Assembly: GCF_001431295.2 (NCBI RefSeq)
Contig: NZ_LKAJ02000001.1
Coordinates: 2,666,001 to 2,730,000, forward strand
Origin: Candidatus Berkiella aquae
Lineage (GTDB): Bacteria; Pseudomonadota; Gammaproteobacteria; Berkiellales; Berkiellaceae
Reading direction: 5' to 3'
DNA: 64,000 bases
Shown here: one piece after another, positions 1 through 9,170 of the stretch
How positions within the stretch are numbered: the first letter of the stretch is position 1
Layout of the letters: each line of letters opens with the position of its first letter
The notes under the pieces: model-generated
Seen by the model: the letters and a program-made list of their open reading frames with translations, nothing else
Database searches by the model: none
What the model was told of the DNA's origin: nothing
Made by a program: the position numbers and the translations under genes

Positions 1-1643
1 ACTTTATGAAAAACCTCACGAACCATGTCAATACGATTTATCACACCATATTCAGGTAATTCAATAATAAATCGATAGGCTTTCTTACCTAAAGATTTTA
101 GTTGATCTAGCAGCCATTTTTTAAATTCTTCATTATCAAAAGCACTGGCTGATAAATTGACAGAATACCTCTCCGTGGTATCACTCTTTTGGATACGAGA
201 AATGACATTCGCAATCACTAATTTATCTAAAGGAATAATTTGATTCAATTTTTCAGCCATTGACATAAAGGCACCCGCTGAAACAAGTTGATTGTTATCT
301 AAGGGTAATCGTAACAATGTTTCATACATTTTATCTTCAGGTGTTCGCCAATTTTGCACTTCTTGAAAATGCAAAACAATGTTGTTTTCACGAATGGCTT
401 TGTCAAAAATAGTGCCCCACTCCAATGCACCATGAACCGTTTGATCTTGGCTCACCATCATTGACCAACGATTTGCGCCTTGGCTTTGTGCCGTACGAAG
501 TGCCATATCTGCGATCGATAAAATATCTTTTTTAAGATTTTTTGTCGTAAATTCCGTTAAACCAATATTGCCAACTTCTTTCGTTTTGCTTAAACCCTTA
601 ATCTCAAACTCTTTAAATTGTAAGCAGATTGTGTCAGCTACTTGTTCACCAACAACCTTCGTAATATTAGGCAGGATGATAAAAAAGCTTGCGCCTTTAT
701 TGGCAGCAATCGCATTTTCAAAAGGCGCGATGGATTGAGAAACAACTTCAGCAACATTTTTTAATAATGCATCACCCGCTTCATAACCATATTGCTCGTT
801 ATATTCCTTAAATTGTTTTAATTCGATCAGCAATAATATGGCGGTTGCTAATTTCTCTTCATCTTTAAGTAAATAGTCTAGTTGCAAATCAAAATAGCGA
901 CGATTTCCTAATTGCGTCACAGGTTCTTTATAAGCTTGTTCACGTAACCGTTCTGAAATTTGCATTTGTTCTTCAAATAAATTCTTCAATCGGCTCGACA
1001 TGCTATTCATCGCAACCACCACTTGCCGAAGATCAAATGTCCATGGTAGTGACTCTTGAATCGTAAATTGTTGATTACAGATAGCTGCTGCTTGTTTGGT
1101 TATCGAACGCAGCGGTCTTAAAATAATGTAAAGTAGTCCACCACCTAGAATAACGGCAATCATCCCCGTCAACACTAACCATTTTAATGATTCAATAAAT
1201 GTGAGCCAAATTTGTTGATAAGCAAAGCCGGGATTACTTTCAATAACGACTTTACCAACCTTGCGCCACCCATCCATAATAATGGCTTCTTTACTGGCAG
1301 TTTTTATTGGCAATAAATCAATAAAATATTGCGGAACACCCGCTACTTTTATATCTAAATGACGTTCTACTAACGGAGAGCCATTACTGGTTAAAACCTG
1401 AATCGTTTGATAGTATCCCCTGTCAAAAACAGCATCGACAATTCGATTTGCGGTAATGACATCATTATTCTTCATAGTCAAGGTTAAGCTAATACCCAGC
1501 GCAGTTGCGGTGTCTTGCGCATGAGAAGAAAGTTGCTGATCGAGAAATGTCTGCGTATTTCTAACAACATAGGTTATCATACCGGCAAATAAGCATAATA
1601 AAACGATGATACCTGACAATAATAATTGCTTAGTTAATGTCAT
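1..1643 (-). CDS. lapD: LapD-like c-di-GMP receptor (GGDEF/EAL, degenerate), C-terminus cut by window edge
   Basis: Inner-membrane receptor that binds c-di-GMP inside the cell and holds the protease LapG on its periplasmic domain. The reading frame is open from the ATG at 1643 to the window edge, giving about 547 residues. It starts with a membrane segment (LLLSGIIVLLCLFAGMI), then a periplasmic domain of the LapD/MoxY type, a second membrane segment and HAMP region, GGDEF and EAL. Both output domains look catalytically dead: the GGDEF position reads NKGASFF, and the EAL position reads ETL in MYETLLRL. This fits a receptor rather than an enzyme, as known for LapD. The gene begins one base after the lapG stop, so the two are translationally coupled. 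The missing part is the end of EAL. Family assignment is firm because of the lapG neighbour. Confidence 0.9.
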   Translation of the reverse strand, partial: MTLTKQLLLSGIIVLLCLFAGMITYVVRNTQTFLDQQLSSHAQDTATALGISLTLTMKNNDVITANRIVDAVFDRGYYQTIQVLTSNGSPLVERHLDIKVAGVPQYFIDLLPIKTASKEAIIMDGWRKVGKVVIESNPGFAYQQIWLTFIESLKWLVLTGMIAVILGGGLLYIILRPLRSITKQAAAICNQQFTIQESLPWTFDLRQVVVAMNSMSSRLKNLFEEQMQISERLREQAYKEPVTQLGNRRYFDLQLDYLLKDEEKLATAILLLIELKQFKEYNEQYGYEAGDALLKNVAEVVSQSIAPFENAIAANKGASFFIILPNITKVVGEQVADTICLQFKEFEIKGLSKTKEVGNIGLTEFTTKNLKKDILSIADMALRTAQSQGANRWSMMVSQDQTVHGALEWGTIFDKAIRENNIVLHFQEVQNWRTPEDKMYETLLRLPLDNNQLVSAGAFMSMAEKLNQIIPLDKLVIANVISRIQKSDTTERYSVNLSASAFDNEEFKKWLLDQLKSLGKKAYRFIIELPEYGVINRIDMVREVFHK

Positions 1644-1644
1644 A

Positions 1645-2301
1645 CTATTCCTCTCTTCTGAATTTGCCTATTTTTCCTGATTTCATTCTTTCTTCTAAAT
1701 CTGACCATCTTTTCAAATCAGATGCTTGACCGATTTTATTACCTAATCCAAGCTGTTTTGCTGCCCACAACCCTTTACCATTGAAACCATAGATGGGTTG
1801 TAAATCGGTCCTTTTGTCTGCCGGCAATATTTCTTTATTGTAGTTATCTAAAATTAAAGGAATACTATCCGGCGTTGGATAATAAGAAAGAACCATATGT
1901 GCAATGTTCATTTGCAAATGCTTAACATAAGTAATGAGTAACTTATCGTCGGGTACGCCAAGCTCTAGCAAGGTGAAATATTTTGCAACGGTAAAATCTT
2001 CACAATCGCCACCACCTGCAATTAAAAATTCTAACGGAGTGGCCCAATAATCTTCACTACCCCATTGACTAATATCCGAACGGTAGTCTAATAAATTAAA
2101 GAATTGATTAACGACTTGTAGCTTTTTTAATTCATCGGCATTTTGATTATCTTTAATAATCGACTGCCAAGTGGTCATGCGACGCTTAGCATATTCTCCG
2201 TATTGCTTACCAATTTGATCAAGATAGTTCGCATCAAATTCGAGCGCACTAACAAGACAAACAAATGAAGCCAATATCAATATAAGAAGACGTCTTCGCA
2301 T
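1645..2301 (-). CDS. lapG: LapG-like periplasmic cysteine protease (bacterial transglutaminase-like, BTLCP)
   Basis: Calcium-dependent periplasmic protease that clips the N-terminal retention module of a large RTX adhesin, releasing it from the cell surface. The 218-residue length is normal. A signal peptide (RRRLLILILASFVCLVSA) precedes the mature domain. The triad is visible: C100 in GGGDCEDF, H135 in NIAHMVLSYY and D152 in ILDNYNKE. The conserved DYWATPLEF segment lies just before the cysteine. It is followed immediately by lapD, its known inhibitor and receptor. It has its own stretch downstream of a terminator at 2338, so it is probably transcribed with lapD from a nearby promoter. The target adhesin is not in this window. 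Confidence 0.93.
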   Translation of the reverse strand: MRRRLLILILASFVCLVSALEFDANYLDQIGKQYGEYAKRRMTTWQSIIKDNQNADELKKLQVVNQFFNLLDYRSDISQWGSEDYWATPLEFLIAGGGDCEDFTVAKYFTLLELGVPDDKLLITYVKHLQMNIAHMVLSYYPTPDSIPLILDNYNKEILPADKRTDLQPIYGFNGKGLWAAKQLGLGNKIGQASDLKRWSDLEERMKSGKIGKFRREE

Positions 2302-2337
2302 GAATTCAAGAATGTCCCAATTCCATTTGAAACAAAC

Positions 2338-2371
2338 AAAAAGAGGGGCATTTGAGCCCCTCTTTTATTAT
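2338..2371 (-). terminator. Rho-independent terminator after the TolC/LapE-like gene
   Basis: A hairpin with stem AGAGGGGC / GCCCCTCT and loop ATTTGA, flanked by an A run on the left and a T run on the right. On the minus strand it is followed by TTTTTGTTTG, so it would end transcripts of the outer membrane channel gene before lapG. The flanks could also work on the plus strand, but no plus-strand gene needs it. Confidence 0.8.
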
Positions 2372-2392
2372 AGTCGATTCTGCGGTTTTCCT

Positions 2393-3820
2393 TTAATCAA
2401 ACAAGGTACTTGTTTTATCGAAGAAACGTGCAGCGCCGTCCATCACGCCTGTTGGTCTTGGTTCTGCTTGATAAGGCAGTGCAACACCTAAAGAACGTGT
2501 TAAATCACCGGTTGCATTCATAACGCGATATTGACCCAAGATGCGTTTATAACGACCTTGAATGTAATCCTGTCTTGCACCGAATAATTCATTTTCAGCA
2601 TCTAATAAGTCGAGCAAGGTTCGCTGACCGATATTAAATTGCTTGTGATAAGCTTCGCGTGTTTTAAGAGAAGCATCAACATGTTCTTTTAGTGATGGTA
2701 ATTGATCTAATGCTGTTTGATACAAGTTCCATGCTAAACGAACAGATTCAACCACTTGACGTTGCGCACGGTTTGAAACTTCTTGCGCTTCTTGCATTTT
2801 AGATGCTTTTTCACAGATGGCTGCTAAGTCTTTACCACCTTTGAACAAGTTCCAACGGGCACGAACCATTGCCGTATTATCATCGCTATCGCCATGATTA
2901 CCATCAAGGTTGTGGTTACGTGTATGCCCAAGTTGCAAATCTAATCTAGGAACAAAAGGTGCTCTGGTTCCTTTGTATTCATCACGCGTCACTTGAACGT
3001 CTTCAATGGAAGCACGCAAAACAGGATGGCATTTTAAACCAAGCTCAACTGCAGCATTCTCAGAATGTGGGAAACCAGGTGGTGTTTCCGGAACCGTTAA
3101 ATGAGAAGGTGTTGGTATACCGATTTGTCGTAAAAATGCTGTTTCAGCATCTCGGAGTAATGCTTGTTGCGCAATGTAATTGACACGCGCTAAAGCAACA
3201 CGTGCTTCAGCTTGGTCTAAATCTGCTTTACGACCAATACCGCCTTCGCTACGTTTTTGAATCTGACCATAAATGCGTTCGATAGTTGCAAGATTATCTT
3301 TGGTGTTTAACACCATTTCACGGTTTTGCAAAACATTGATAAAAGATTCTGCTACTTTCAACGCGGTATCTTGGGCACTACCATTAACACGCCATGATTC
3401 AGCTCGCACACGTGCTTTGTGACCTTCAACATCATGATACACCGCAAAACCATCAAATAACATTTGAGTTGCGGTTAAGGCAAACTCTGTTCGAGTCATG
3501 GTTGTTGTACCCAATGACGCAACTTGTGGAACAAGCGCTCCACCGGTAATACCATTAAAACCTGTGTAACCACGGGTTGTTGAGTTATTGGTATATTGTT
3601 GCCCCATACCTGCTGTCAAATCGACGGATGGCAAATAGCCCGCATACGATTGACGTAATTGTTTGTCTACTTCATCACGAACGTTGGTGCTGATTAAAAA
3701 GTCAGGAGATGTCGCAAGCGTATGAGCAACCGCTTCACGCACGGTATATGCATAGGCTTGTGTACCAAATGTTAACGCGATTGAAGGTAAGAGTATTTTT
3801 AGAAATCTGTTTTTTGACAT
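2393..3820 (-). CDS. lapE: TolC/LapE-family outer membrane channel of a type I secretion system
   Basis: Trimeric outer membrane/periplasmic tunnel that completes the LapB-LapC exporter. I start it at the ATG at 3820 (MSKNRFLKILLPSIALTF, a clear signal peptide ending AYA) rather than at the longer frame beginning at 3886, which would put 22 charged residues before the signal. The product is 475 residues, normal for the family. It has two TolC repeats rich in helical heptads. Motifs include YLPSVDLTAG near the N-terminus and GQRTLLDLLDAENELFGARQDY near the C-terminus, the classic outer-membrane-efflux signature of AggA/LapE proteins. It lies in the same direction as lapC and lapB but is separated from the response regulator by about 316 bases, so it may have its own promoter. 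Confidence 0.9.
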   Translation of the reverse strand: MSKNRFLKILLPSIALTFGTQAYAYTVREAVAHTLATSPDFLISTNVRDEVDKQLRQSYAGYLPSVDLTAGMGQQYTNNSTTRGYTGFNGITGGALVPQVASLGTTTMTRTEFALTATQMLFDGFAVYHDVEGHKARVRAESWRVNGSAQDTALKVAESFINVLQNREMVLNTKDNLATIERIYGQIQKRSEGGIGRKADLDQAEARVALARVNYIAQQALLRDAETAFLRQIGIPTPSHLTVPETPPGFPHSENAAVELGLKCHPVLRASIEDVQVTRDEYKGTRAPFVPRLDLQLGHTRNHNLDGNHGDSDDNTAMVRARWNLFKGGKDLAAICEKASKMQEAQEVSNRAQRQVVESVRLAWNLYQTALDQLPSLKEHVDASLKTREAYHKQFNIGQRTLLDLLDAENELFGARQDYIQGRYKRILGQYRVMNATGDLTRSLGVALPYQAEPRPTGVMDGAARFFDKTSTLFD

Positions 3821-4136
3821 GACTGTGTTCGCTCTTCCGTCTATCCATATACGCCTATAGGACACCAGCCTCATTGCTCTACACACTCAGTTAACCATGA
3901 TACAGCTGGTTAGCTACTTTGCAGAACACGATTGCTACCTTGTCCATCCTTTGTAAATATACCCTGCCATGTGATGAAAGGGAATTTATTCAGCCTATAT
4001 TAATTTAATTATCATTAATTATCTAGACAGTGTTTGCTGTTTGCTAACTAAAAATAACGCTCATAAGCTTTATTGAAGTTACCGAATCATGGAGTTCGAT
4101 ACAAGAAGATTTTTTCACAAGATGATAGCTTGCTTG
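3821..4136. other. 316-base gene-free stretch upstream of the TolC/LapE-like gene
   Basis: No convincing ORF or RNA. It has an AT-rich core at about 3985-4030 (repeated TTAATTTAATTATCATTAATTAT-like sequence, mostly A and T) that could serve as an UP element or promoter for the minus-strand channel gene. I could not find a clear -35/-10 pair, so no promoter is placed. Confidence 0.4.
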
Positions 4137-4829
4137 TTAATGCTTATCTTGATGTGGTGGTTTACTACCATGCCATATAGACGTTATCTGTTGATGACGA
4201 TTCATATATAAAGCAAGTTGTAGACGATCAGTGATACCAATTTTGCGAAAGATAACACCTAAATGTGCTTTGACTGTCCGTTCAGAAATACTAAGTTGTT
4301 CGGCTATTTTCCTATTACTGGCACCGGTTGCAACCAATCCAGCAATTTCACATTCTCTGGGTGTCATGGTTGCAATCCCTTTATCCAAGTGCTTGGCCTC
4401 TTGATGCTTAGCCTGCGTGATATCTTCTATTTCTAACAATAAGCGTGTCACAAATTTGCGATCAACCCATAACTCATTTGCCATAACGGTGTTAATCACT
4501 TTAGGTAAAAGACTTAATTGTATATCAAAATGACAATAAGCCTTCGCACCAAATATAATGGCAGAGATCTCTTCTCTTTCATCCGGTACTTTCGCCATGA
4601 TCACAATATGCAATTGCGGTTGGATATCTCGCAAACTTGCAATCTCATTAACACCTGACTCGCCTAGTAACTGTAAGTCCACAACCAATACTTCAAAGGG
4701 TACTTTCTTCAGACACAAATCCAATGCTCGTCGCTCATGAATATCTACTTCATAGACACTAAATTGACTTTCCAGCTCTTTATGCCAGAGAGTTGCAATG
4801 GCTGCATCTGAAGAAGCAATTAATATCAT
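4137..4829 (-). CDS. NarL/LuxR-family response regulator
   Basis: DNA-binding response regulator of 230 residues. The N-terminal receiver domain (1-120) keeps a plausible phosphoacceptor D51 in LVVDLQLLGESG. The C-terminal LuxR-type helix-turn-helix (about 150-210) is intact, with MTPRECEIAGLVATGASNRK and then ISERTVKAHLGVIFRKIGI. It begins one base after the lapC stop, so it is in the lapB-lapC transcription unit. Regulators of this type are common inside adhesin-export operons of other gammaproteobacteria. It probably tunes expression of the exporter or its substrate. No cognate kinase is encoded in the window. Confidence 0.88.
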   Translation of the reverse strand: MILIASSDAAIATLWHKELESQFSVYEVDIHERRALDLCLKKVPFEVLVVDLQLLGESGVNEIASLRDIQPQLHIVIMAKVPDEREEISAIIFGAKAYCHFDIQLSLLPKVINTVMANELWVDRKFVTRLLLEIEDITQAKHQEAKHLDKGIATMTPRECEIAGLVATGASNRKIAEQLSISERTVKAHLGVIFRKIGITDRLQLALYMNRHQQITSIWHGSKPPHQDKH

Positions 4830-4830
4830 G

Positions 4831-6219
4831 CTAACGCTCTCTCATTGCATTACGCTTAGCTTTGATTATTGGTTTTAGTAAATATTCCAATACGGTTTTT
4901 TGGCCTGTTAAAATATCCACTGTTGCACTCATACCAGGAATAATTTGCAAACGTTCACCATGTTTACCAACTAAGTAGCTTGCTTCGGTTGTTCGAACAC
5001 GGATTTGATAAAAGCTATTCCCTTTTTCGTCGGTAATGGTATCCGCACTAATATGTTCAACAACCGCTTTTAAACCACCATAAATCGAAAAATCATACGC
5101 AGAAATTTTGACGGTGGCAGGCAATCCGGGTCTTAAAAAGCCGATATCAGAAGGACGAACATTCGCTTCGATTAATAAGGTATCGTCTAACGGAACAATA
5201 TCCATCAAATCTTGACCTGGTTGTACAATACCACCAATCGTTGTTACCTTGACTTGGTTGACAGTCCCTCTTACAGGCGATCGTACAATCGTTCGTGTCA
5301 CTCTATCCGCAGCCGCTTTATTGCTCTCAAATAAACGGGAATACTCTGCCCTTGCCGCATTCAGCTCTTTAAAAGCATCTGATTTAAAACCTAACAGTAA
5401 TTCATCAATTTTTCTTTGAGCGCCAGTTAAACTTGCTTCTAATTTAGGAATGGATAATTGTGTTTGTTCTAATTCACCCGCTAAATCGTTCACTGTGCGT
5501 TCTAAACGAAGCACGTCAACTTCCGAAACAGCGCCTTGTGACACCAGCGGTTTGGTTAACGCTAATTCTTTTTTCACCAAAGCTAAACTACGTTCAAGCT
5601 GTTCTTTTTTACCCTGCGCACCGGTCAATTCCTGTTTACGCTGTTCCACATCATCTTTTAAGATATTCAATTTGACTTGCAACTCAGTTTTGCGATTTTC
5701 ATAAAGATTAAGTTCATTTCTAACAGTATCTGGAGAATTTTCCTGCAGCTGCTTATTGAAAACTAATGGCTTACCTGATGTTTCGGCTTCTAAACGTTCG
5801 ATTTTTGCTTGTAAAGCATCACTTTGTACTTCCCCCTCTTTCATGGAAGAAACAAAGCGTGTATCGTCAATGACCATCACAACTTGCCCGCGCTCAACGA
5901 CTTCACCCACTTTGACACGGATATCTTTTACAATACCCCCTTCCAAGTTTTGAACAGTTTGCATACTACGAGAAGGAATGACTTTACCTTGGGCAACCGT
6001 CACAACATCCAGCGTGGCAAAGCTCGCCCAAATACCTCCAACAAATAAGAAAGCTGCTGCAGCAATTAAAATGAGGTGATAACGAAACGGGATCCCTTGC
6101 ATCATTGCCGCACTGGAATCCGTCATAAATTCAACATCCACTTCGCCGATCTCAGCCTTCTTCTTGGCTTCTGCAAGCTCGTTCATGGATTCTCGTAATT
6201 TTAAAAATTTATCGCGCAT
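4831..6219 (-). CDS. lapC: LapC/LssD-like HlyD-family membrane fusion protein
   Basis: Periplasmic adaptor linking the ABC exporter to the outer membrane channel. The 462-residue length is typical. A short cytoplasmic N-terminus is followed by one membrane segment (about 47-67, LILIAAAAFLFVGGIW). Next come a lipoyl-like half-motif (GKVIPSRSMQTVQNLEGGIV), a long coiled-coil hairpin (about 120-290) and the beta-barrel domain with the second lipoyl half (RSPVRGTVNQVKV). The C-terminal ADTITDEKGNSFYQIRV segment is characteristic of type I secretion HlyD proteins. Its start overlaps the end of lapB by 11 bases and the response regulator follows 1 base after its stop, a tight operon. Confidence 0.93.
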   Translation of the reverse strand: MRDKFLKLRESMNELAEAKKKAEIGEVDVEFMTDSSAAMMQGIPFRYHLILIAAAAFLFVGGIWASFATLDVVTVAQGKVIPSRSMQTVQNLEGGIVKDIRVKVGEVVERGQVVMVIDDTRFVSSMKEGEVQSDALQAKIERLEAETSGKPLVFNKQLQENSPDTVRNELNLYENRKTELQVKLNILKDDVEQRKQELTGAQGKKEQLERSLALVKKELALTKPLVSQGAVSEVDVLRLERTVNDLAGELEQTQLSIPKLEASLTGAQRKIDELLLGFKSDAFKELNAARAEYSRLFESNKAAADRVTRTIVRSPVRGTVNQVKVTTIGGIVQPGQDLMDIVPLDDTLLIEANVRPSDIGFLRPGLPATVKISAYDFSIYGGLKAVVEHISADTITDEKGNSFYQIRVRTTEASYLVGKHGERLQIIPGMSATVDILTGQKTVLEYLLKPIIKAKRNAMRER

Positions 6220-8521
6220 GTGAGTGCAACTTCCCCTCTGCCAGTGCTTTTAAAACCAAATCTCTCGGGCCATCAGCAATCACTTTGCCACCATCCATTA
6301 AAATCAAGCGATCAACTAATGATAATAACGAGCCTTTGTGCGTCACTAATACTAATGTTTTACCTTTTGAAGCTTCAATGAGCTGATTCTTAAAAATCTC
6401 TTCTGTACGATTGTCCATCATATTAGTAGGCTCATCCAAGACCAATATGGGAGGATCTAAAATCAACGCTCTGGCAATCGCCACCGCTTGTCTTTGCCCA
6501 CCTGAAAGCTTTTCACCACGTTCACCCACTGGCATATCAAATCCTTGTGGATGCTTCGACACAAAATCGGTGACTCCAGCAATTTTGGCTGCTCTTAAGA
6601 TGGAAACATCATCTGCAAAAGGAGCACCATAGGTAATATTTTCTTTGACCGAACCATAAAACAAAATAACATCTTGAGGTACGTAACCAATATTACGTCT
6701 CATTGAGGCTGGATCTAACTGGCTAATTTCCGTGCCATCCATTAATACCGTTCCTTCGGTCGGTTGATACAAGCCTAATATGAGTTTTTCAATAGTCGTT
6801 TTACCCGAACCAATCCGTCCAATAATCCCTACTTTTTCTCCTGGAGAAATACTAATCGTTATATTAGCAAGTGCTGGGACTTGTTGACGTGGATATTTAA
6901 AAGTTACATCACGAATTTCAATGTCACCCGTTAAGTGGGGTCGGTGTAAAGGGGTACGTCCACGTAATCTATCCGTTGGCATTTTCATGACATTATCTAA
7001 CGATTGTAATGCAGCAACCGATTGATGATAACGCGTCATTAATCCGGCAATTTGTGATAAAGGTGCGAGTGCGCGCCCCGTTAAAATGGTACAGGCAATC
7101 AGCGCCCCCATGGTCATATCACCATCCGCAATACGATTCACACCTAAGATTACAACCACCACACCTGCAACTTGTTGCACAAAGACTGAGAAACTAATTG
7201 CAGTTAATGACCATCCTCTCACTTTGGTGCCTATCTTTGCTGACATCCCAACGGCATGTTCCCATTTTCGTTGTAATGGGCTTTCTGCAGAGATACTTTT
7301 AATGGTTTCAACAGCGGCTAAAGATTCAATTAACATGGCGTGCTTCTGACCAGAATAACGGTAAGATTCTTTCACCGCTTTATTCAACGGACCTTGAATT
7401 AAAAAACCAACCAATATGACTAATGGTACGGCTAAAATGGGTACAATGACAATATAACCACCTAACGTGAAGATAATCGCAATAAAAAATAAGACGAAGG
7501 GTAAATCAATCAAAGTACTAATGGTTGTTGATGTAAAGAAATCCCTAAATGAATCAAATTGCTGTAAGTTATTGGCAAAATTACCGACGGATTCCGGGCG
7601 AGCTTCCATCCGAATACCCATCATCTGTTCAAAAATATTTGACGATAACAGGACGTCTGTTTTCTTCGCGGCAATATCAATGAAATAACCACGCAACATC
7701 TTCATCAAGAAATCAAAAGAAAAGACAATAAGTACCCCAATCGATAATACGGTTAAGGTATCCATTGCATTGTTAGGGACAACGCGGTCATATACATTCA
7801 TCACAAACAACGAAGACGCAATTGCAAATACGTTAATAAAGAAAGAAGCAATGAGTACTTCTGAATAGATCTTCCAAGTGGTAGCAATCACACTCCAGAA
7901 CCAATTTTTAGGTCTTTCTTTAAAACCTTCATCGCTGCGTTGATCAAAACGAAAAGCAGGTCTAGAAAAAATCGAATAGCCTGTATATTCTTTATTTAGA
8001 TCGGCAAGCGATATAACTTGCTCACCTTCTTTTGATTCGGGCTGAATAATTGTTGCCGTACCCTTCTCTTCATTTTTTGCGATCAGAATGCATGCTTGGC
8101 GATTTTTTAGTAATAAAACAGCAGGTAATACTAGCGATGAGATATCTGCGAGCGAGCGCGAAACTATTTGTGCCGATAATCCAGCACGCGCTGCTGCTCG
8201 AATAAATAATTCAGGCGTCAGTTTATTGTCGACTAAGGGTAAACCTGCGATTAGCGTTTCTGGCGAAAAGGGATTATGTTCCAAACGCGTCAATACGACT
8301 AAACATCCTAATAATGGATCATGCGCAATATGATGAGCAGGCGGCACTCGCCACTGCTCTTTAGCTTCAGGCTCATCTGCTTTGGTATTGTTCTCTTTGA
8401 TAAGGTTACCAGCTACTTCAACAGCACTTTCAATAGGTGACTGTGCTGACTGTTTTTCAGCTTTGTCTTTGTCCTTATCTTTATCTTTCTTCTTTTTCGA
8501 TGAATCGCTAGGATGATCCAT
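6209..8521 (-). CDS. lapB: LapB/LssB-like type I secretion ABC transporter (permease-ATPase)
   Basis: Inner-membrane ABC exporter of a giant RTX-type adhesin. 770 residues. The N-terminus is a lysine/aspartate-rich tract (9-22), longer than usual. Residues about 65-190 form a C39-peptidase-like domain (HDPLLGCLVVLTRLEHNPFS) of the LapB kind. The catalytic histidine context is not evident, so it likely binds substrate rather than cutting it. Six membrane helices span about 215-480. The nucleotide-binding domain has Walker A GRIGSGKTT (568-576), signature LSGGQ (672-676) and Walker B ILVLDEPT (about 692-699). The ATG at 8521 is the first in the frame. It overlaps lapC. Confidence 0.94.
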   Translation of the reverse strand: MDHPSDSSKKKKDKDKDKDKAEKQSAQSPIESAVEVAGNLIKENNTKADEPEAKEQWRVPPAHHIAHDPLLGCLVVLTRLEHNPFSPETLIAGLPLVDNKLTPELFIRAAARAGLSAQIVSRSLADISSLVLPAVLLLKNRQACILIAKNEEKGTATIIQPESKEGEQVISLADLNKEYTGYSIFSRPAFRFDQRSDEGFKERPKNWFWSVIATTWKIYSEVLIASFFINVFAIASSLFVMNVYDRVVPNNAMDTLTVLSIGVLIVFSFDFLMKMLRGYFIDIAAKKTDVLLSSNIFEQMMGIRMEARPESVGNFANNLQQFDSFRDFFTSTTISTLIDLPFVLFFIAIIFTLGGYIVIVPILAVPLVILVGFLIQGPLNKAVKESYRYSGQKHAMLIESLAAVETIKSISAESPLQRKWEHAVGMSAKIGTKVRGWSLTAISFSVFVQQVAGVVVVILGVNRIADGDMTMGALIACTILTGRALAPLSQIAGLMTRYHQSVAALQSLDNVMKMPTDRLRGRTPLHRPHLTGDIEIRDVTFKYPRQQVPALANITISISPGEKVGIIGRIGSGKTTIEKLILGLYQPTEGTVLMDGTEISQLDPASMRRNIGYVPQDVILFYGSVKENITYGAPFADDVSILRAAKIAGVTDFVSKHPQGFDMPVGERGEKLSGGQRQAVAIARALILDPPILVLDEPTNMMDNRTEEIFKNQLIEASKGKTLVLVTHKGSLLSLVDRLILMDGGKVIADGPRDLVLKALAEGKLHSHAR

Positions 8522-8595
8522 AATAACTCATTGCTCCAACATAAAATTAATATATACCCAGCGCATTTAATTGCTTCTTTACGCGATGGGGGTTC

Positions 8596-8655
8596 CCTAA
8601 GGGGGAGAATCGCGATTCTCTCTCTTAGGTGCGCGCGCGAACTGAGTTCGCGCGC
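8596..8655. repeat. Two adjacent intergenic palindromes between the STAS gene and lapB
   Basis: Hairpin 1 (8596-8629) carries a perfect 16-base palindrome, GAGAATCGCGATTCTC, at 8605-8620, flanked by CCTAA and TTAGG. Hairpin 2 (8633-8655) is an 11-base perfect inverted repeat (GCGCGCGAACT, one base, AGTTCGCGCGC). Neither is followed by a T run on either strand, so they are not standard terminators. They sit 75 bases upstream of the lapB start on the minus strand and could be a processing site, an attenuator or a REP-like element. Confidence 0.7.
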
Positions 8656-8670
8656 TGTATTCAAACAATC

Positions 8671-9168
8671 TCACTTATCTTTCAACGTTCTAACGACAAG
8701 ATCCATATCTCGACTGGGTCGATGTAATTGACTTAATGTTAAATGTGAATGGCGAATACATTCTTCTATCACATCTTTCTCTACCATGTTCTCTTCAACC
8801 ATCGTATATTCATCCCAGATTTCTGCCAACCGTTCATCATATTCTTTGACAAGAAACAACTGATTTATCCCAATATCTCGTAATATCCGTTTTATGTCAT
8901 CATTATTACAAACAATACTAGGTGGCTCTTGAGTAAATAATATTCGATTATCTTCTGATAAAAAGAAATTTAACAAGGTACCCAATACCGTACTATCAAC
9001 CATCGTTGTTTGCGTCATATCAATCAGAATATCTTTTTTAGCTTCGTAAGGATTACTGAGCTTCAGAACGTTCTCTAAAGTCGGCGCAATGTTAAAGCGT
9101 AATTCGCCAATCAACTTTAGAACAAATAAATCTTTCTTATTGAGATATAAAATAGGGTAAGTTTGCAT
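8671..9168 (-). CDS. STAS-domain protein (anti-anti-sigma-factor-like)
   Basis: A 165-residue cytoplasmic protein. The first roughly 115 residues fit a STAS domain: an N-terminal strand pair (FVLKLIGELRFNIAPTLENV) and the switch-helix region DMTQTTMVDSTVLGTLLNFF, where the serine of DST aligns with the phosphorylatable serine of SpoIIAA-like proteins. The C-terminal 50 residues are acidic and unassigned. It starts 2 bases after the phosphatase gene stop, so the two are one unit. In related systems (HsbA/HsbR, SpoIIAA/SpoIIE) such a pair forms a partner switch, with a PP2C phosphatase controlling the phosphorylation state of the STAS protein. Its partner (sigma factor, anti-sigma or diguanylate cyclase) is not in the window. 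Confidence 0.8.
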   Translation of the reverse strand: MQTYPILYLNKKDLFVLKLIGELRFNIAPTLENVLKLSNPYEAKKDILIDMTQTTMVDSTVLGTLLNFFLSEDNRILFTQEPPSIVCNNDDIKRILRDIGINQLFLVKEYDERLAEIWDEYTMVEENMVEKDVIEECIRHSHLTLSQLHRPSRDMDLVVRTLKDK

Positions 9169-9170
9169 AA

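Noticed and set aside
8413-8664. 83-codon minus-strand frame over the palindromes
   Set aside because: It overlaps lapB in another frame and is mostly the inverted repeats; no sign of coding.
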